Positions 28,696 to 38,673 of a stretch of 64,000 nucleotides of DNA are shown here, in pieces. The DNA comes from Bacillota bacterium. Lineage in GTDB: Bacteria; Bacillota; SHA-98; UBA4971. The stretch lies in assembly GCA_012842395.1 (NCBI GenBank), contig DUSX01000004.1:163464-227463 (forward strand), given 5' to 3'. Position 1 is the first letter of the stretch; the number at the start of each line of letters is the position of its first letter. A program made the translations under genes and the position numbers. The notes under the pieces were generated by a model. That model was not told where the DNA came from, did no database searches, and was given only the letters and a program-made list of their open reading frames with translations.

Positions 28696-30019
28696 CCCCG
28701 GCGTGGAGTGTTTTCTCGAAATGTACCGCCGCCAGGAGGGCGCGGGTCGCAATTTGGCGCCTTGCGGCCCTGCCCTTGTGCTCTCCGCTTGGGCGTGGCA
28801 TGATCCCGAAATTCGCGTTCATGGGCTGAAACCCGCTCGGGTGCGGGCTGCTTATGTAGCGGCACAGGCTGCCGTGGACGGTTTCCTCTGGAAAGACCAC
28901 AGGCTCCGCGCCTAGGGCAACCCTGGCGGCGTTTACGCCAGCAACCAGGCCCGAGGCTGCGGACTCGAGATATCCTTCAACGCCGGTAAGCTGGCCGGCA
29001 AAGAAGAGCGTATCGCGCCGCCGGAACTGCAATGTGGGCTTAAGGAGCTCAGGCGAGTTTATGTATGTGTTCCTGTGCATCACTCCGTATCTCACGAATT
29101 CCGCGTGCTCTAGCCCGGGAATCATCCGGAAAACCCGACGTTGCTCCTCCCACGCGAGACGCGTCTGAAAACCCACCATATTGAGAAGCCGCCCGGCATC
29201 GTCTTCCCGCCTGAGCTGCACCACAGCGTAAGGCCTCTCCCCGGTTCGCGGGTCAACGAGCCCAACTGGGCGCAAGGGGCCGTACGCGAGGGCTTCCCGT
29301 CCCCTTTTCGCCAGGACCTCCACGGGCATGCACGCCTCGAAGACCTTGGTGTCCTCGAACCCGTGCACCGGCGCACATCTGGCGGAGACCAATGCGTCGT
29401 AGAAGCGGTCGTATTCCTCCTTCGTCATGGGGCAATTGAGGTAGTCAGCGCCCCCCCGACCATAACGGGATCCCCAGAAAGCCTTCGACATGTCACACGA
29501 CTCTGCCGTCACTATCGGCGCAACAGCGTCATAGAAGTAAAGGTGCTCGGTGCCGGCCAGGCGCGCTATGGCCTCGGCCATTGCCTCCGACGTGAGTGGG
29601 CCGGTCGCAACCACGAGCGGTGCGCCATTGGGAAGCGAGGACGCCTCCCGCCTCACCACGCTGATGCTTGGACACCGCTCGATGTAAGCGGTCACGAGAC
29701 GAGCGAAACGCTGTCTGTCGCACGCCAACGCAGACCCCGCGGGAACCCTCGACGCTTCGGCGCATCTCATGATGAGAGAGCCGAAGATGCGCATCTCCTC
29801 TTTCAACACGCCGGAGGCGTTGTCAAGACTGTCTGAGCCGAGGGAGTTGGAGCACACGAGCTCCGCGAAGTCGCCGGTGGTATGTGCAGGGGTCATCACC
29901 GCGGGGCGCATCTCGATAAGGGTGACCCGCGCACCCGCTCTTGCCGCCTGCCAGGCAGCCTCGCTTCCAGCGAGACCCCCGCCCACCACTATCACGTCAG
30001 CTAGCCCTGCATCTACCAT
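28679..30019 (-). CDS. trmFO: Methylenetetrahydrofolate-tRNA-(uracil-54-C5)-methyltransferase
   Basis: 446 residues. This folate- and FAD-dependent enzyme makes m5U54 in tRNA. The N-terminal FAD motif is IVVGGGLAGSEAAW. Family signatures include ELVCSNSLGSDSL, a conserved Cys in YLNCPMTKEEYDRFYDAL, FFAGQLTGVEGYLESAASGLVAG, and PMNANFGIMP near the C-terminus. It lies between topA and xerC, as in B. subtilis (gid). Confidence 0.96.
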   Translation of the reverse strand: MVDAGLADVIVVGGGLAGSEAAWQAARAGARVTLIEMRPAVMTPAHTTGDFAELVCSNSLGSDSLDNASGVLKEEMRIFGSLIMRCAEASRVPAGSALACDRQRFARLVTAYIERCPSISVVRREASSLPNGAPLVVATGPLTSEAMAEAIARLAGTEHLYFYDAVAPIVTAESCDMSKAFWGSRYGRGGADYLNCPMTKEEYDRFYDALVSARCAPVHGFEDTKVFEACMPVEVLAKRGREALAYGPLRPVGLVDPRTGERPYAVVQLRREDDAGRLLNMVGFQTRLAWEEQRRVFRMIPGLEHAEFVRYGVMHRNTYINSPELLKPTLQFRRRDTLFFAGQLTGVEGYLESAASGLVAGVNAARVALGAEPVVFPEETVHGSLCRYISSPHPSGFQPMNANFGIMPRPSGEHKGRAARRQIATRALLAAVHFEKTLHAGVEGIL

Positions 30020-30105
30020 GCTTCCCTTGCGCTCCTCGAAGCGCCCTTGCGGCGTACAATTGAATGAAGCAGAGCACGGAGGCTGGCCACGGCGAGTGAA
30101 CTATG

Positions 30106-32235
30106 CTATGCTTGCTCCGGAGCCTCTCCCCCGCCGCGCCCGGGCTCGGCTTTCCCCTGCGCCTCCTCACGATAGTCGCACGTTTCCCTCACGCATGTGA
30201 GGACCCCGGTCCCCCTCCCTCGCTTCACGAGAAACGCTCCGCACTTGGGGCAGGTCGTGCCCTTCGCGGGAGTATACCACGTGGTGAACCGGCATTCAGG
30301 ATACCTGCTGCACCCATAGAACTTCCTTCCCTTCTTCGTCCTTCGCTCTACCACGTCCGCGCCGCAATCGGGGCACTTCACCCCCGCCAGGCGTACCATC
30401 TTTTTCGTAAAGGTGCACTCCGGGTAACCTTGACACCCAAGGAAAGTCCCGAACCTACCGTGTTTCACCACCAAAGGGCGGCCACACTTAGGACACTTCT
30501 CATCCGTCACCTCGTCCGGGATCTTCACGCGCCCCATGTTCTCCTCGGCAGCGCTCACGGTCCTACTGAATGGTACGTAGAAATCGTCTACGACCCTCAC
30601 CCAGTCCAGCTCACCCTCGGCGATCTTGTCCAGCTGGCTCTCCATTTCCGCGGTGAACGCCACGTCCACAACCTGAGGGTACACCTGTCTCAAGAGGTCC
30701 ACCACCACGAATCCCAGCTGAGTCGGGTGGAACTTCTTGTCCTCAAGGACGACGTACCCACGTCTCAAAATCGTATCGATTATCGGCGCGTAGGTGCTGG
30801 GCCTGCCAATGCCGTTTTCCTCGAGGGCCTTTACGAGAGATGCCTCTGTATATCTCGGAGGCGGCTCCGTAAAATGTTGCGCGGGCTCCAGCCGCACAAG
30901 GGCCAAGGCGTCCCCTTCACTCAGCTCGGGCAGGCTCGCCTCGTCCTCTTTGTCGGCGTTGTCAGTGGCTTCTTGGTAAACGAGGATGAATCCGGGGAAC
31001 ACGATCCTCGAGCCGGTGGCCCTGAACGTGTATGCTTTCGCCTGCACGTCCACGCTCACAGCGTCCACAACTGCCGACTCCATCTGGCTTGCGATGAACC
31101 GCTCCCAGATCAACTTGTAGAGCTTGTACTGGTCTCGAGTGAGATGGGATTTCACCTGGTCAGGCAGCCTGCTCACCGAGGTCGGTCGTATCGCCTCGTG
31201 TGCGTCCTGGCTCGTGGCCTTCGCGCGGTACCGGCGTGGATGATCAGGCACGAATTCCGACCCGTACTCTTTCGCGATGAACGCCCTTGCAGCCTGCTCC
31301 GCCTCGACGGCGACGCGCACCGAGTCAGTGCGGATATAAGTGACGAGCCCGACGCTCCCCTCGTCTCCAAGGGGCAGACCCTCATATAGCTGCTGGGCCA
31401 CCTGCATCGTCTTTCGAGCTCCGAATCCGAGCCTCCTCGACGCTTCCTGCTGCAATGTGCTGGTGGTAAAGGGCGGCGCTGGATTTCGCCGCCGCTCCTT
31501 ACGCACGACGCGTACCACCTGGTAGGCAGCACCAGCGAGGTCATCCAAGATGGACTTTGCCTCGCCCTCATTGCGGACCTCGATCTTCTTCCCGGCCCGG
31601 AGGACCAACTTCGCGGGGAATTCAGGTCCGCCGCCGGAAGGCCGAAGGTGTGCGGTGATGGACCAGTACTCTTGCGGCACGTGTGCCTCGATCTCTTTTT
31701 CCCTGTCGCACACGAGCCTAACCGCGACCGACTGCACCCTTCCGGCCGACAGGCCCCTTCGGACCTTCTTCCACAAGAGTGGGCTCAAGCTGTAGCCCAC
31801 GAGGCGATCGAGGACTCTCCTCGCCTGCTGGGCGTTCACTCGGTGCATGTCGATGGGCCTTGGTCTCCCGAGCGCAGCCTCGATCGCACTCCGAGTTATC
31901 TCGTTGAACTCGATGCGGCAAGGTTCGCCCGGATCTATCCCGAGCACCTCGGCGAGATGCCAAGAGATCGCCTCGCCCTCCCGGTCGGGGTCGGTCGCGA
32001 GAAGCACGCCTTGCGCAGACTCCATCGTGCTCCTCAAATCGCGGATGACGTCGTCACGATCCTTGATCACCACGTACTGCGGCTCGTAGCCGGCTTTCAC
32101 GTTCACTCCGAGCTTGCTCTTGGGAAGGTCGCGCACGTGCCCTCTAGACGCTTTCACCATGTAGCCGGGCCCGAGGAATTTCCCTATCGTTTTGGCTTTC
32201 GCAGGCGACTCAACTATGACAAGTGATTTCGGCAT
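30106..32235 (-). CDS. topA: DNA topoisomerase I
   Basis: 709 residues of a type IA enzyme that relaxes negative supercoils. The Toprim motif is SLVIVESPAKAKTIGKFLG, with acidic DPDREGEAI. The catalytic Tyr is in GLVTYIRTDSVR. The C-terminus has three four-Cys zinc ribbons (CPKCGRPL...CQGYPEC, CPDCGADV...CSRYPEC, CPKCGAF...CVRETC). ATG 32235 has GAGGAGTGTCAGA in front. Confidence 0.97.
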   Translation of the reverse strand: MPKSLVIVESPAKAKTIGKFLGPGYMVKASRGHVRDLPKSKLGVNVKAGYEPQYVVIKDRDDVIRDLRSTMESAQGVLLATDPDREGEAISWHLAEVLGIDPGEPCRIEFNEITRSAIEAALGRPRPIDMHRVNAQQARRVLDRLVGYSLSPLLWKKVRRGLSAGRVQSVAVRLVCDREKEIEAHVPQEYWSITAHLRPSGGGPEFPAKLVLRAGKKIEVRNEGEAKSILDDLAGAAYQVVRVVRKERRRNPAPPFTTSTLQQEASRRLGFGARKTMQVAQQLYEGLPLGDEGSVGLVTYIRTDSVRVAVEAEQAARAFIAKEYGSEFVPDHPRRYRAKATSQDAHEAIRPTSVSRLPDQVKSHLTRDQYKLYKLIWERFIASQMESAVVDAVSVDVQAKAYTFRATGSRIVFPGFILVYQEATDNADKEDEASLPELSEGDALALVRLEPAQHFTEPPPRYTEASLVKALEENGIGRPSTYAPIIDTILRRGYVVLEDKKFHPTQLGFVVVDLLRQVYPQVVDVAFTAEMESQLDKIAEGELDWVRVVDDFYVPFSRTVSAAEENMGRVKIPDEVTDEKCPKCGRPLVVKHGRFGTFLGCQGYPECTFTKKMVRLAGVKCPDCGADVVERRTKKGRKFYGCSRYPECRFTTWYTPAKGTTCPKCGAFLVKRGRGTGVLTCVRETCDYREEAQGKAEPGRGGGEAPEQA

Positions 32236-32278
32236 TCTGACACTCCTCACCCATCCCGCCCCCGATTCAACTGGTGAA

Positions 32279-32644
32279 TCAGTGAAGGAGGCGAGGCTCC
32301 GGCATCGAGTCTTCGTCTTCCTCCTGTAACCCTTCGCTATCTTTCTCTCGGTCCATGGCCCCCGCGCGTCCCAGGATCATGGCGACCCTCTCCTTGTCGC
32401 TGATTACGCTGGAGAGCACAAGGGCCATGTCGGCTGCGTCCACTTCGCCGCCTTCCAAACCCGCCACGAGAAGCAGGGCCTCCTCCAGCTCGTCAGGCCG
32501 CACTAGACCCGTGTCCTGTAGAAAGGCGACAAGCCCCCACGCATCGACTGTTAGCTTCTGTCGCTCCTCAGCGTTTAATACTCGCCGCGGGCCGGGCGCA
32601 GGCCGGGATGCGCGGCGCGCGAGTGTGCGTTTCCCGTTTGTCAC
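32279..32644 (-). CDS. DUF494 (Smg-like) protein
   Basis: 121 residues. The central segment ERQKLTVDAWGLVAFLQDTGLVRPDELEEALLL and the following acidic helix match the small DUF494/Smg family known from proteobacterial dprA-smg-topA clusters; its molecular role is unknown. The ends are charged and low in complexity. GTG 32644 sits 1 bp after the dprA stop with AAGGTGG upstream, so the two are coupled. The dprA-DUF494-topA order is the same as in proteobacteria. Confidence 0.7.
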   Translation of the reverse strand: MTNGKRTLARRASRPAPGPRRVLNAEERQKLTVDAWGLVAFLQDTGLVRPDELEEALLLVAGLEGGEVDAADMALVLSSVISDKERVAMILGRAGAMDREKDSEGLQEEDEDSMPEPRLLH

Positions 32645-32645
32645 C

Positions 32646-33842
32646 TCAACCACCTTCTTTCGAGCGTCGCACGTAACCCCCGAAAGAGCGCTCCACGAGG
32701 CCTCGGAGTTCCAAGGACCCGAGAGCGGCGGCCACGTCCTGTGGCGCAAGCCCCGTCTCGTGTACTATACCATCGGCGGAAGTTGGTGAGAAGCCCAGCG
32801 CCTCAAGCACCCTCTTCTCCGCGACCGGGAGACACGCGCCCCCCGTCGCTCCTTGACGTCCCAGGCGAGACGGGTCTATCCCAAGCTCGTCAAGGATGTC
32901 ATCCATGCCTTCCACCAGCCTAGCGCCGTCTTTGATGAGGCGGTGGGTCCCGCGCGAAAGTGGATTCGCGATGTCTCCCGGAACCGCGAAGACCTCACGC
33001 CCCTGGTCGGCTGCGAACCTCGCCGTGATGAGGGCTCCGCTGCGCTCGCCGGCTTCCACCACAACGACGCCTAGGGCAAGCCCGCTTATGATCCTGTTCC
33101 GCGCCGGGAAGTTCTGCCCGAACGGACGGGTGCCTAGAGAGCGTTCGCTCACGAGAGCCCCATTTCCTGCAATCTCATCCGCGAGTTTTGCGTTCTCCGG
33201 CGGATAGGCCACGTCCACCCCGCACCCGAGCACAGCTAGGGTGCGCCCACCCCGCTGGAGAGCGCCGCGGTGTGCTTCAGAGTCGACGCCCCGCGCCATT
33301 CCCGAGACCACCGTGAAGCCGGCCCCCGCAGCCTCGCCCGCGAGGTGACGGGCAACGCGGCGCCCGTATGTCGTTCCCCGTCTCGATCCCACGACAGCCA
33401 GGGAGAGCTCGTCGCACGGCAGGATCGCCCCCCTGACATACAGGACGGGCGGGGGATAGTCGATCGTGCGAAGGCGCTCCGGGTACTCCGGGTCGAGGAG
33501 GGTGAGTATGGTCACCCCGAGCTTCGATGCCTTGGTCAGCTCCTCGGTCAGGAGCTTGCCGTCGCGCACCGCCGCGATCCTCTCGGCGGTCACGGGACCG
33601 ATCCCGCCAACGTCGCGCAGTGCGCTCCCGCTCGCATGCAGGGAGTCGCGGGCCGACCCGAAGCGCTCCATGAGAGCGGCCATCTTCATGCCTCCTATTG
33701 TGCCAACGAGGTTGAGGGCTATCATGGCCTCCCGCTCGTCCACGGTCCGTAGCACCCCATTCTCAAGAACCGCTGAGATGTCAAGTGTATTCCGGTCGCC
33801 CCTGACCTGGAGATGGGCAGGAGCGACCGGGTGCGTCGCCAT
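32646..33842 (-). CDS. dprA: DNA processing protein DprA
   Basis: 398 residues. DprA loads RecA on incoming single-stranded DNA. After an N-terminal helix-hairpin-helix region (LRDVGGIGPVTAERI) comes the Rossmann core with AVVGSRRGTTYGRR, VSGMARGVDSEAHRGAL, FPARNRIISGLALGVVVVEA and REVFAVPGDIANPLSRGTHRLI. A winged helix (SADGIVHETGLAPQDVAAAL) closes the protein. ATG 33842 overlaps comM by 62 bp; GTG 33755 is a possible later start. It sits downstream of comM, and both act in DNA uptake. Confidence 0.94.
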   Translation of the reverse strand: MATHPVAPAHLQVRGDRNTLDISAVLENGVLRTVDEREAMIALNLVGTIGGMKMAALMERFGSARDSLHASGSALRDVGGIGPVTAERIAAVRDGKLLTEELTKASKLGVTILTLLDPEYPERLRTIDYPPPVLYVRGAILPCDELSLAVVGSRRGTTYGRRVARHLAGEAAGAGFTVVSGMARGVDSEAHRGALQRGGRTLAVLGCGVDVAYPPENAKLADEIAGNGALVSERSLGTRPFGQNFPARNRIISGLALGVVVVEAGERSGALITARFAADQGREVFAVPGDIANPLSRGTHRLIKDGARLVEGMDDILDELGIDPSRLGRQGATGGACLPVAEKRVLEALGFSPTSADGIVHETGLAPQDVAAALGSLELRGLVERSFGGYVRRSKEGG

Positions 33843-35367
33843 ACCCCGTCAAAGCGAAGGCTCTGTAGCTCAAGGCCTCGCTTATATGTGCCTCCTGCAC
33901 GAGGTCGCTACCATCGAGGTCCGCGACGGTCCTCGCAACCTTAAGTACCCTGGCGTACGCCCGCGCCGAAAGCCCCAGCCTCGCGCTAGCCGCATACAGA
34001 AGGGTCCGGCCTTCCCTGGACGCGACACAGAACTCCCGAATCTCCGCGGGCCTCATCTCGGCGTTGGTGCGAGTGACCCGCCCCGCGAACCTGTGTTCCT
34101 GCAGCGACCTTGCATTCGTTACCCTCGCCCGTATCTCGGCTGAGCTTTCGCCGACTCTCGTCTTCGCGATGTCGTTCATGTCCACTTTGCCCACGTGGAT
34201 GTGAATGTCGATTCTGTCGAGGAGGGGAGCCGAAAGCCGCGCGAGATATCTCCGCACCTCGGCTGGGGTGCACGTACATGCGCCCGAGCCAGGTCCCCGC
34301 CCGCAGGGACACGGGTTCATCGCCCCCACCAACATGAACCGCGCAGGAAAGGTCGCGGTCCCACCCGCCCTGGACACGGTGACGAACCCGTCCTCCAAGG
34401 GTTGCCTCAGCGCCTCCAGCGCCTGCCCCTGGAATTCGGGAAGTTCGTCGAGGAAAAGGACCCCGCGGTGGGCGAGGGAGATTTCGCCGGGCCTCGGCGC
34501 GCGCCCCCCACCGATGAGGCCCGCCAGGGATATGTTGTGATGAGGATCCCTGAAGGGCCGTTCCGATACGACGCTGGCACCGGCGGGCAACACGCCCGCA
34601 GCGCTGTGGATCCTCGTCACCTCCAACGCCTCATCCCACGTCAGAGGGGGCAGCACCGAGGGCAGCCTCCGGGCAAGCATGGTTTTGCCAGCCCCAGGCG
34701 GACCCACCATGAGCACGTTGTGCCCGCCAGCCGCGGCTACTTCGAGAGCCCGCAACGCATGGTCCTGCCCCACGACGTCCGCGAAGTCGAGACCGTCCCG
34801 GGCAGTCCCCCAATCAGTTGCACCAAACGCCTCAGATCTGGTCCTCGCAATGCACGCCGCCCCTGACAAATGCCTTGCAGCCTCGAGGAGCGTGCCAACT
34901 CCGTAAACCTCGAGACCGTCCACGAGGGCGGCTTCCCCCGCGTTTGCCCGCGCGACCATCATGCTCGTGAACCCGGCGGACCTCGCAGCGAATGCGATTG
35001 AGAGCACGCCGGATATTCTCCTCACCTCTCCATCCAACGAGAGCTCCCCTACGGACACGCAACGTTCCACGGCTGACGCCGGAACCACGCCGGTCGCGGC
35101 CAGAACGCCCAAGGCTATCGGGAGGTCGAAGCATGCCCCTTCCTTGCGGATCATCGCGGGCGCCAGGTTGACGGTGATCCTCTGCAGGGGGAACTCAAAC
35201 CCCGAGTTCCTAAGGGCGGCCCTCACGCGCTCACGCGACTCGCGAATGGCTGCGTCGGGCAGTCCAACTACTTCGAACGCCGGCAGCCCCCCGGACACGT
35301 CCACCTCAACGTACACGGGGTATCCCTCCACCCCCAAGAGCGCCCCGCTTGGGACCTTTGCCAGCAC
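33781..35367 (-). CDS. comM: Mg-chelatase-like AAA+ ATPase ComM/YifB
   Basis: 528 residues. The N-terminal Lon-like fold begins MLAKVPSGALLGVEGYPV; the AAA+ core has Walker A VGPPGAGKTMLARRLPS and RGVLFLDELPEF. The C-terminal Mg-chelatase domain has GRVTRTNAEMRPAEI and ARAYARVLKVARTVADL. ComM homologs are branch-migration helicases that help transformation. The final 27 residues run past the usual end and overlap dprA. Confidence 0.94.
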   Translation of the reverse strand: MLAKVPSGALLGVEGYPVYVEVDVSGGLPAFEVVGLPDAAIRESRERVRAALRNSGFEFPLQRITVNLAPAMIRKEGACFDLPIALGVLAATGVVPASAVERCVSVGELSLDGEVRRISGVLSIAFAARSAGFTSMMVARANAGEAALVDGLEVYGVGTLLEAARHLSGAACIARTRSEAFGATDWGTARDGLDFADVVGQDHALRALEVAAAGGHNVLMVGPPGAGKTMLARRLPSVLPPLTWDEALEVTRIHSAAGVLPAGASVVSERPFRDPHHNISLAGLIGGGRAPRPGEISLAHRGVLFLDELPEFQGQALEALRQPLEDGFVTVSRAGGTATFPARFMLVGAMNPCPCGRGPGSGACTCTPAEVRRYLARLSAPLLDRIDIHIHVGKVDMNDIAKTRVGESSAEIRARVTNARSLQEHRFAGRVTRTNAEMRPAEIREFCVASREGRTLLYAASARLGLSARAYARVLKVARTVADLDGSDLVQEAHISEALSYRAFALTGYGDAPGRSCPSPGQGRPEYT

Positions 35368-35373
35368 CCCTCA

Positions 35374-35817
35374 TCACCTCCCGCACTCGAAGGCGCCCCT
35401 CACCAGCGACACTCTCGGAGCACCTTGTCGTGGCACGTCTATGGCCACCACGTCGAATCTGCACTCAGCGCCTTCCAGCCCACGGTGGGTGATGTAAGCA
35501 AGCGCGGTTCTCGCTATTCGCCGCTGCTTTACGCGGGTGACCTGCTCTGCCGCCGCACCAAACCGGCCACCCTGCCGTCTTGTCTTGACCTCAACGAAGA
35601 CCAGCGTCTCTCCATCGAGTGCCACGATGTCGATCTCGCCCGCCCTCGACCTGTAATTCCGCTCGAGCACTTTGAAACCGATGGATTCCAGGTACATGGC
35701 GGCAATATTCTCTCCCTGGGCTCCTAAGTCGTGGGCATTCTTCGTCACAGAGAGCACTCTCCTGTCATGGCTTCCCAGGAATGTGTTCTCCATTAGCGTG
35801 GGTTTTCCTGCCATCAA
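35374..35817 (-). CDS. UPF0102/YraN-family putative endonuclease
   Basis: 147 residues. The Holliday-junction-resolvase-like core is recognisable: DLGAQGENIAAMYLES, ERNYRSRAGEIDIVALDGETLVFVEVKTRR, with the PD-(D/E)xK pattern E-(I)D...E-V-K. Biochemical role uncertain. About 30 residues precede the core, so the true start may be a later codon (ATG 35793 is one). Between rnhB and comM, as in B. subtilis (yraN-like genes near rnhB). Confidence 0.87.
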   Translation of the reverse strand: MMAGKPTLMENTFLGSHDRRVLSVTKNAHDLGAQGENIAAMYLESIGFKVLERNYRSRAGEIDIVALDGETLVFVEVKTRRQGGRFGAAAEQVTRVKQRRIARTALAYITHRGLEGAECRFDVVAIDVPRQGAPRVSLVRGAFECGR

Positions 35818-35841
35818 TGGAAATATACGTAAGACACGACC

Positions 35842-36516
35842 CTACAGCCCGAGGTCAGGGCCGAGGCTCGTCTGGTGCGGGAGGATCTTTCTGAGGAAGG
35901 TCTTTCTATGCAGTGGACACGGCCCGTATTTCAGTATGGCTTCCACGTGCTCTCGAGTGCAGTATCCCTTATGAGACCTGATGTGATACTGAGGATACTC
36001 GGCGTCCCAGACATCGCACATTCTATCCCTTGTCACTTTGGCGATGATCGATGCCGCGGCGATCGCATGACACAGCGCGTCTCCGTGTACAATGGCGCCC
36101 TGCGGGATGGAGACAGGCACCACCTCGGCGTCCACCAGAAGATAGTCCGGCGTAACGCTGAGGTTCTCAACGGCCTGCTTCATTGCGAGCCTGGCGGCCT
36201 GCTTCACGTTCACCCGATCCACGGTTTCCGCGTCCGCGACCCCGACCCCGACCGCGAGAGCTCTGTCCATGATCACGTCGTACAGCGCCTCGCGTCTCCT
36301 CGGAGATATGGCCTTGGAGTCGCGGACCCCATCCAGCGCGGTGCCGGGGCTGAACACGACGGCCGCTGCGACCACAGAGCCGACGAGAGCCCCACGACCG
36401 GCCTCGTCTATCCCTGCCACGGCCACGTAACCCCGGCTCCAAAGCTCACGCTCACGACTGAGGAGGTCGCCGGCCACCCCGCCAGGCTGCCCGAACGCAC
36501 GACGGGCTGCCCTCAT
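35842..36516 (-). CDS. rnhB: Ribonuclease HII
   Basis: 224 residues. RnhB removes RNA from RNA-DNA hybrids and single ribonucleotides. The catalytic acidic motif is VAGIDEAGRGALVG, followed by DSKAISPRRREALYDVI, PDYLLVDAEVV and SIIAKVTRDRMCDVWDAEYPQYH. ATG 36516 overlaps the rbgA stop by ATGA. Confidence 0.95.
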   Translation of the reverse strand: MRAARRAFGQPGGVAGDLLSRERELWSRGYVAVAGIDEAGRGALVGSVVAAAVVFSPGTALDGVRDSKAISPRRREALYDVIMDRALAVGVGVADAETVDRVNVKQAARLAMKQAVENLSVTPDYLLVDAEVVPVSIPQGAIVHGDALCHAIAAASIIAKVTRDRMCDVWDAEYPQYHIRSHKGYCTREHVEAILKYGPCPLHRKTFLRKILPHQTSLGPDLGL

Positions 36517-37379
36517 CCCCCGTCACCGCCCACCGGCGCCTTGTCGAGCGTCACCCTTCCGAAGAACCCCTTCCGGAAATCCGACAGCACCACGGCGCCC
36601 GCGCGTGCGAGATCCACGACCCCTCCCGGCCCGAGGCATCCGCGCTTGCTGCCCACTAGCTCTAGAAGCTCGCGGCCGCCCAGTGCCCTCACGTCCTCGG
36701 CTTTCAAGCGAGACGCCAGAGAGCCTGGGACCTTTTCCTTGAGCGTGTCCAGAAGCCGCTCGGCCACGTCGGCCGGGTCGAAGCTCTCATCGCTGATGGC
36801 GCCGGTCGCGGCGAGCTTGAACATGGCGGTAGGGTCCTCGGCGCGTGGCCAGAGGACCCCAGGAGTATCGAGAAGCTCTATGCCCCTTCCCACGGTTATC
36901 CACTGACGCCCCCTGGTGATGCCGGGGCGCGCTCCGGTCTTCGCGGACCTTCGACCAGCTATCCTGTTCACAAGCGATGACTTCCCCACGTTGGGGATGC
37001 CCACCACCATGGCCCTGACAGCGCGCATCTTCCGCCCCTTCGACGCCAGCCTCAGCATTATCTGGCCGGCCACCGAAGAGCAGGCCTCCACGACAGCCTC
37101 GACGCCTTCGCCGGTCTCAGCATTCACCGCATAGCAAAACGGCTCGCGGGAGCGCAAGGCAGCGAGCCATTTGCCGGTTTCCACCGGATCCGCCAGGTCC
37201 TCCTTCGCCAGCACAACCACCCGAGCCCGCTCTCCGACGATCCACGAGATCTCGGGGTTCCTGCTGGTACTGGGGATCCTCGCGTCCAGGACCTCTATGA
37301 CCACATCAATGCCCGCCAGGTTTCGCTTGATGGCTTGCCTGGCCTTAGACATGTGACCCGGGAACCACGACAGCATCAT
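36513..37379 (-). CDS. rbgA: Ribosome biogenesis GTPase RbgA (YlqF)
   Basis: 288 residues. A circularly permuted GTPase for late 50S assembly: [18 protein letters not shown] at the start, G4-type LAKEDLAD, then G1 VGIPNVGKSSLVNRIAG, and DTPGVLWP. The C-terminal helical ANTAR-like domain follows. ATG 37379 overlaps the lepB stop (ATGA), so the earlier in-frame starts are not needed. Confidence 0.95.
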   Translation of the reverse strand: MMLSWFPGHMSKARQAIKRNLAGIDVVIEVLDARIPSTSRNPEISWIVGERARVVVLAKEDLADPVETGKWLAALRSREPFCYAVNAETGEGVEAVVEACSSVAGQIMLRLASKGRKMRAVRAMVVGIPNVGKSSLVNRIAGRRSAKTGARPGITRGRQWITVGRGIELLDTPGVLWPRAEDPTAMFKLAATGAISDESFDPADVAERLLDTLKEKVPGSLASRLKAEDVRALGGRELLELVGSKRGCLGPGGVVDLARAGAVVLSDFRKGFFGRVTLDKAPVGGDGG

Positions 37380-38329
37380 TTCGCACTGACCCCGGCCCAA
37401 GGCTCGGGCCTCCGCACGAGCCCGATCTCTCTGGGCGGCCACCACGTCACGAAAGCCTTCCCCACGATGTTGGCTCTAGGGACAAAGCCCACATCAGGGA
37501 AGCGGGAGTCATCGCTGTTGTTCCGGTTGTCTCCCAGCACGAAGTAGTGGCCTTCGGGCACGACCTCCGGGCCAAACATGCCGTATGTGAGATCCATAGT
37601 ATAGTCTTCCTCAAGGACTTGCCCGTTCAAGATGACATGGCCATCCCGTATCTCCACCACGTCACCTGGCACGCCTATCACGCGCTTGATGAACTTGCGC
37701 TTCGGGTTGGCGGGGTACCTGAACACCACCACGTCGCCCCTCTGGGGCTCCCCGAACCGGTACACCAGCTTGTTCACGAGCAGCCTCTCGCGGTTGTGAA
37801 GGCTCGGTTCCATGCTCGAGCCCTCGACTACGAAGGACTGAGCAATGAAGGTTATGATGAACGCCGCGAGGACGATAGCGATGGCGAACGCCTGAACGTA
37901 CTCGAGGATCTCCGCCTTCACCTCCGGCGAGAGCAGCGGCCTCGCCACGGGCGCCTCCGGCTGGTACGACGCCAGACCTGAGCACGGTTCAGCAGACACG
38001 GCTGACCCGGACGCCCCATCGAAGCAACCGCAGCCCCCAGCACCCCCGGACCCGTCGCCCGCCTCGCCGTGAGACGGGAGATCGCCCATGTCCGCCTCGC
38101 CAACCCCCTGCTCGGCACACGCCACATCGTCCGGGTGCTCGGCCCCGGCCGCGGCGCGCCCGTCTACGGCGCGTAGGCCGTCTCCGGCATCACAGCTCTC
38201 TGCGAGCTGCGGCGTGCCCCCGGGTGGTGGTGCATCAGAGCACGGCCCGCGCCCCGCATCTGCGCCCTCGGCAGCCGGCGGAGAGCCGTTCGCGGCCTTC
38301 TCCTCTATGCGGCCGTTCTCGGATGTCAC
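37376..38329 (-). CDS. lepB: Signal peptidase I with long N-terminal extension
   Basis: 317 residues. The catalytic part (from about 135) is normal: a single membrane helix [20 protein letters not shown], the Ser motif [21 protein letters not shown], the Lys motif [21 protein letters not shown], and [17 protein letters not shown]. It removes signal peptides on the outer face of the membrane. About 130 cytosolic residues rich in Gly, Ala, Asp and Cys precede the helix and resemble no known domain. GTG 38329 overlaps the rplS stop (GTGA). Confidence 0.95.
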   Translation of the reverse strand: MTSENGRIEEKAANGSPPAAEGADAGRGPCSDAPPPGGTPQLAESCDAGDGLRAVDGRAAAGAEHPDDVACAEQGVGEADMGDLPSHGEAGDGSGGAGGCGCFDGASGSAVSAEPCSGLASYQPEAPVARPLLSPEVKAEILEYVQAFAIAIVLAAFIITFIAQSFVVEGSSMEPSLHNRERLLVNKLVYRFGEPQRGDVVVFRYPANPKRKFIKRVIGVPGDVVEIRDGHVILNGQVLEEDYTMDLTYGMFGPEVVPEGHYFVLGDNRNNSDDSRFPDVGFVPRANIVGKAFVTWWPPREIGLVRRPEPWAGVSAK

Positions 38330-38673
38330 TTTTTGCCCGCCTCTTTTACTCTGGCAGCCTTGCCCACACGCTCTCTGAGGTAGTAGAGCTTGGCGCGTCG
38401 AACCTTGCCTTCGCGCACGACCTCGATCTTGCCAAGCCTCGGCGAGTGAAGTGGGAACGTTCTCTCGACACCTATGCCTGCGGACACCTTGCGCACTGTG
38501 AAGGTCTCCCGGATGCCGCTGCCCTTGCGTGCAATCACTACGCCTTCAAACACCTGGATCCTTTCTCTGCCGCCCTCGATGACCTTTACGTGGACCCTCA
38601 CGGTATCGCCGGGTCGAAACTGGGGGATATCGTCGCGCATCTGCTCGCGCTCGATAACATCTATGATGCTCAT
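38326..38673 (-). CDS. rplS: 50S ribosomal protein L19
   Basis: 115 residues. Typical L19 text: [35 protein letters not shown] (seen in two parts), [15 protein letters not shown] and [19 protein letters not shown]. It has its own SigA promoter in the end of trmD. Confidence 0.98.
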   Translation of the reverse strand: MSIIDVIEREQMRDDIPQFRPGDTVRVHVKVIEGGRERIQVFEGVVIARKGSGIRETFTVRKVSAGIGVERTFPLHSPRLGKIEVVREGKVRRAKLYYLRERVGKAARVKEAGKK

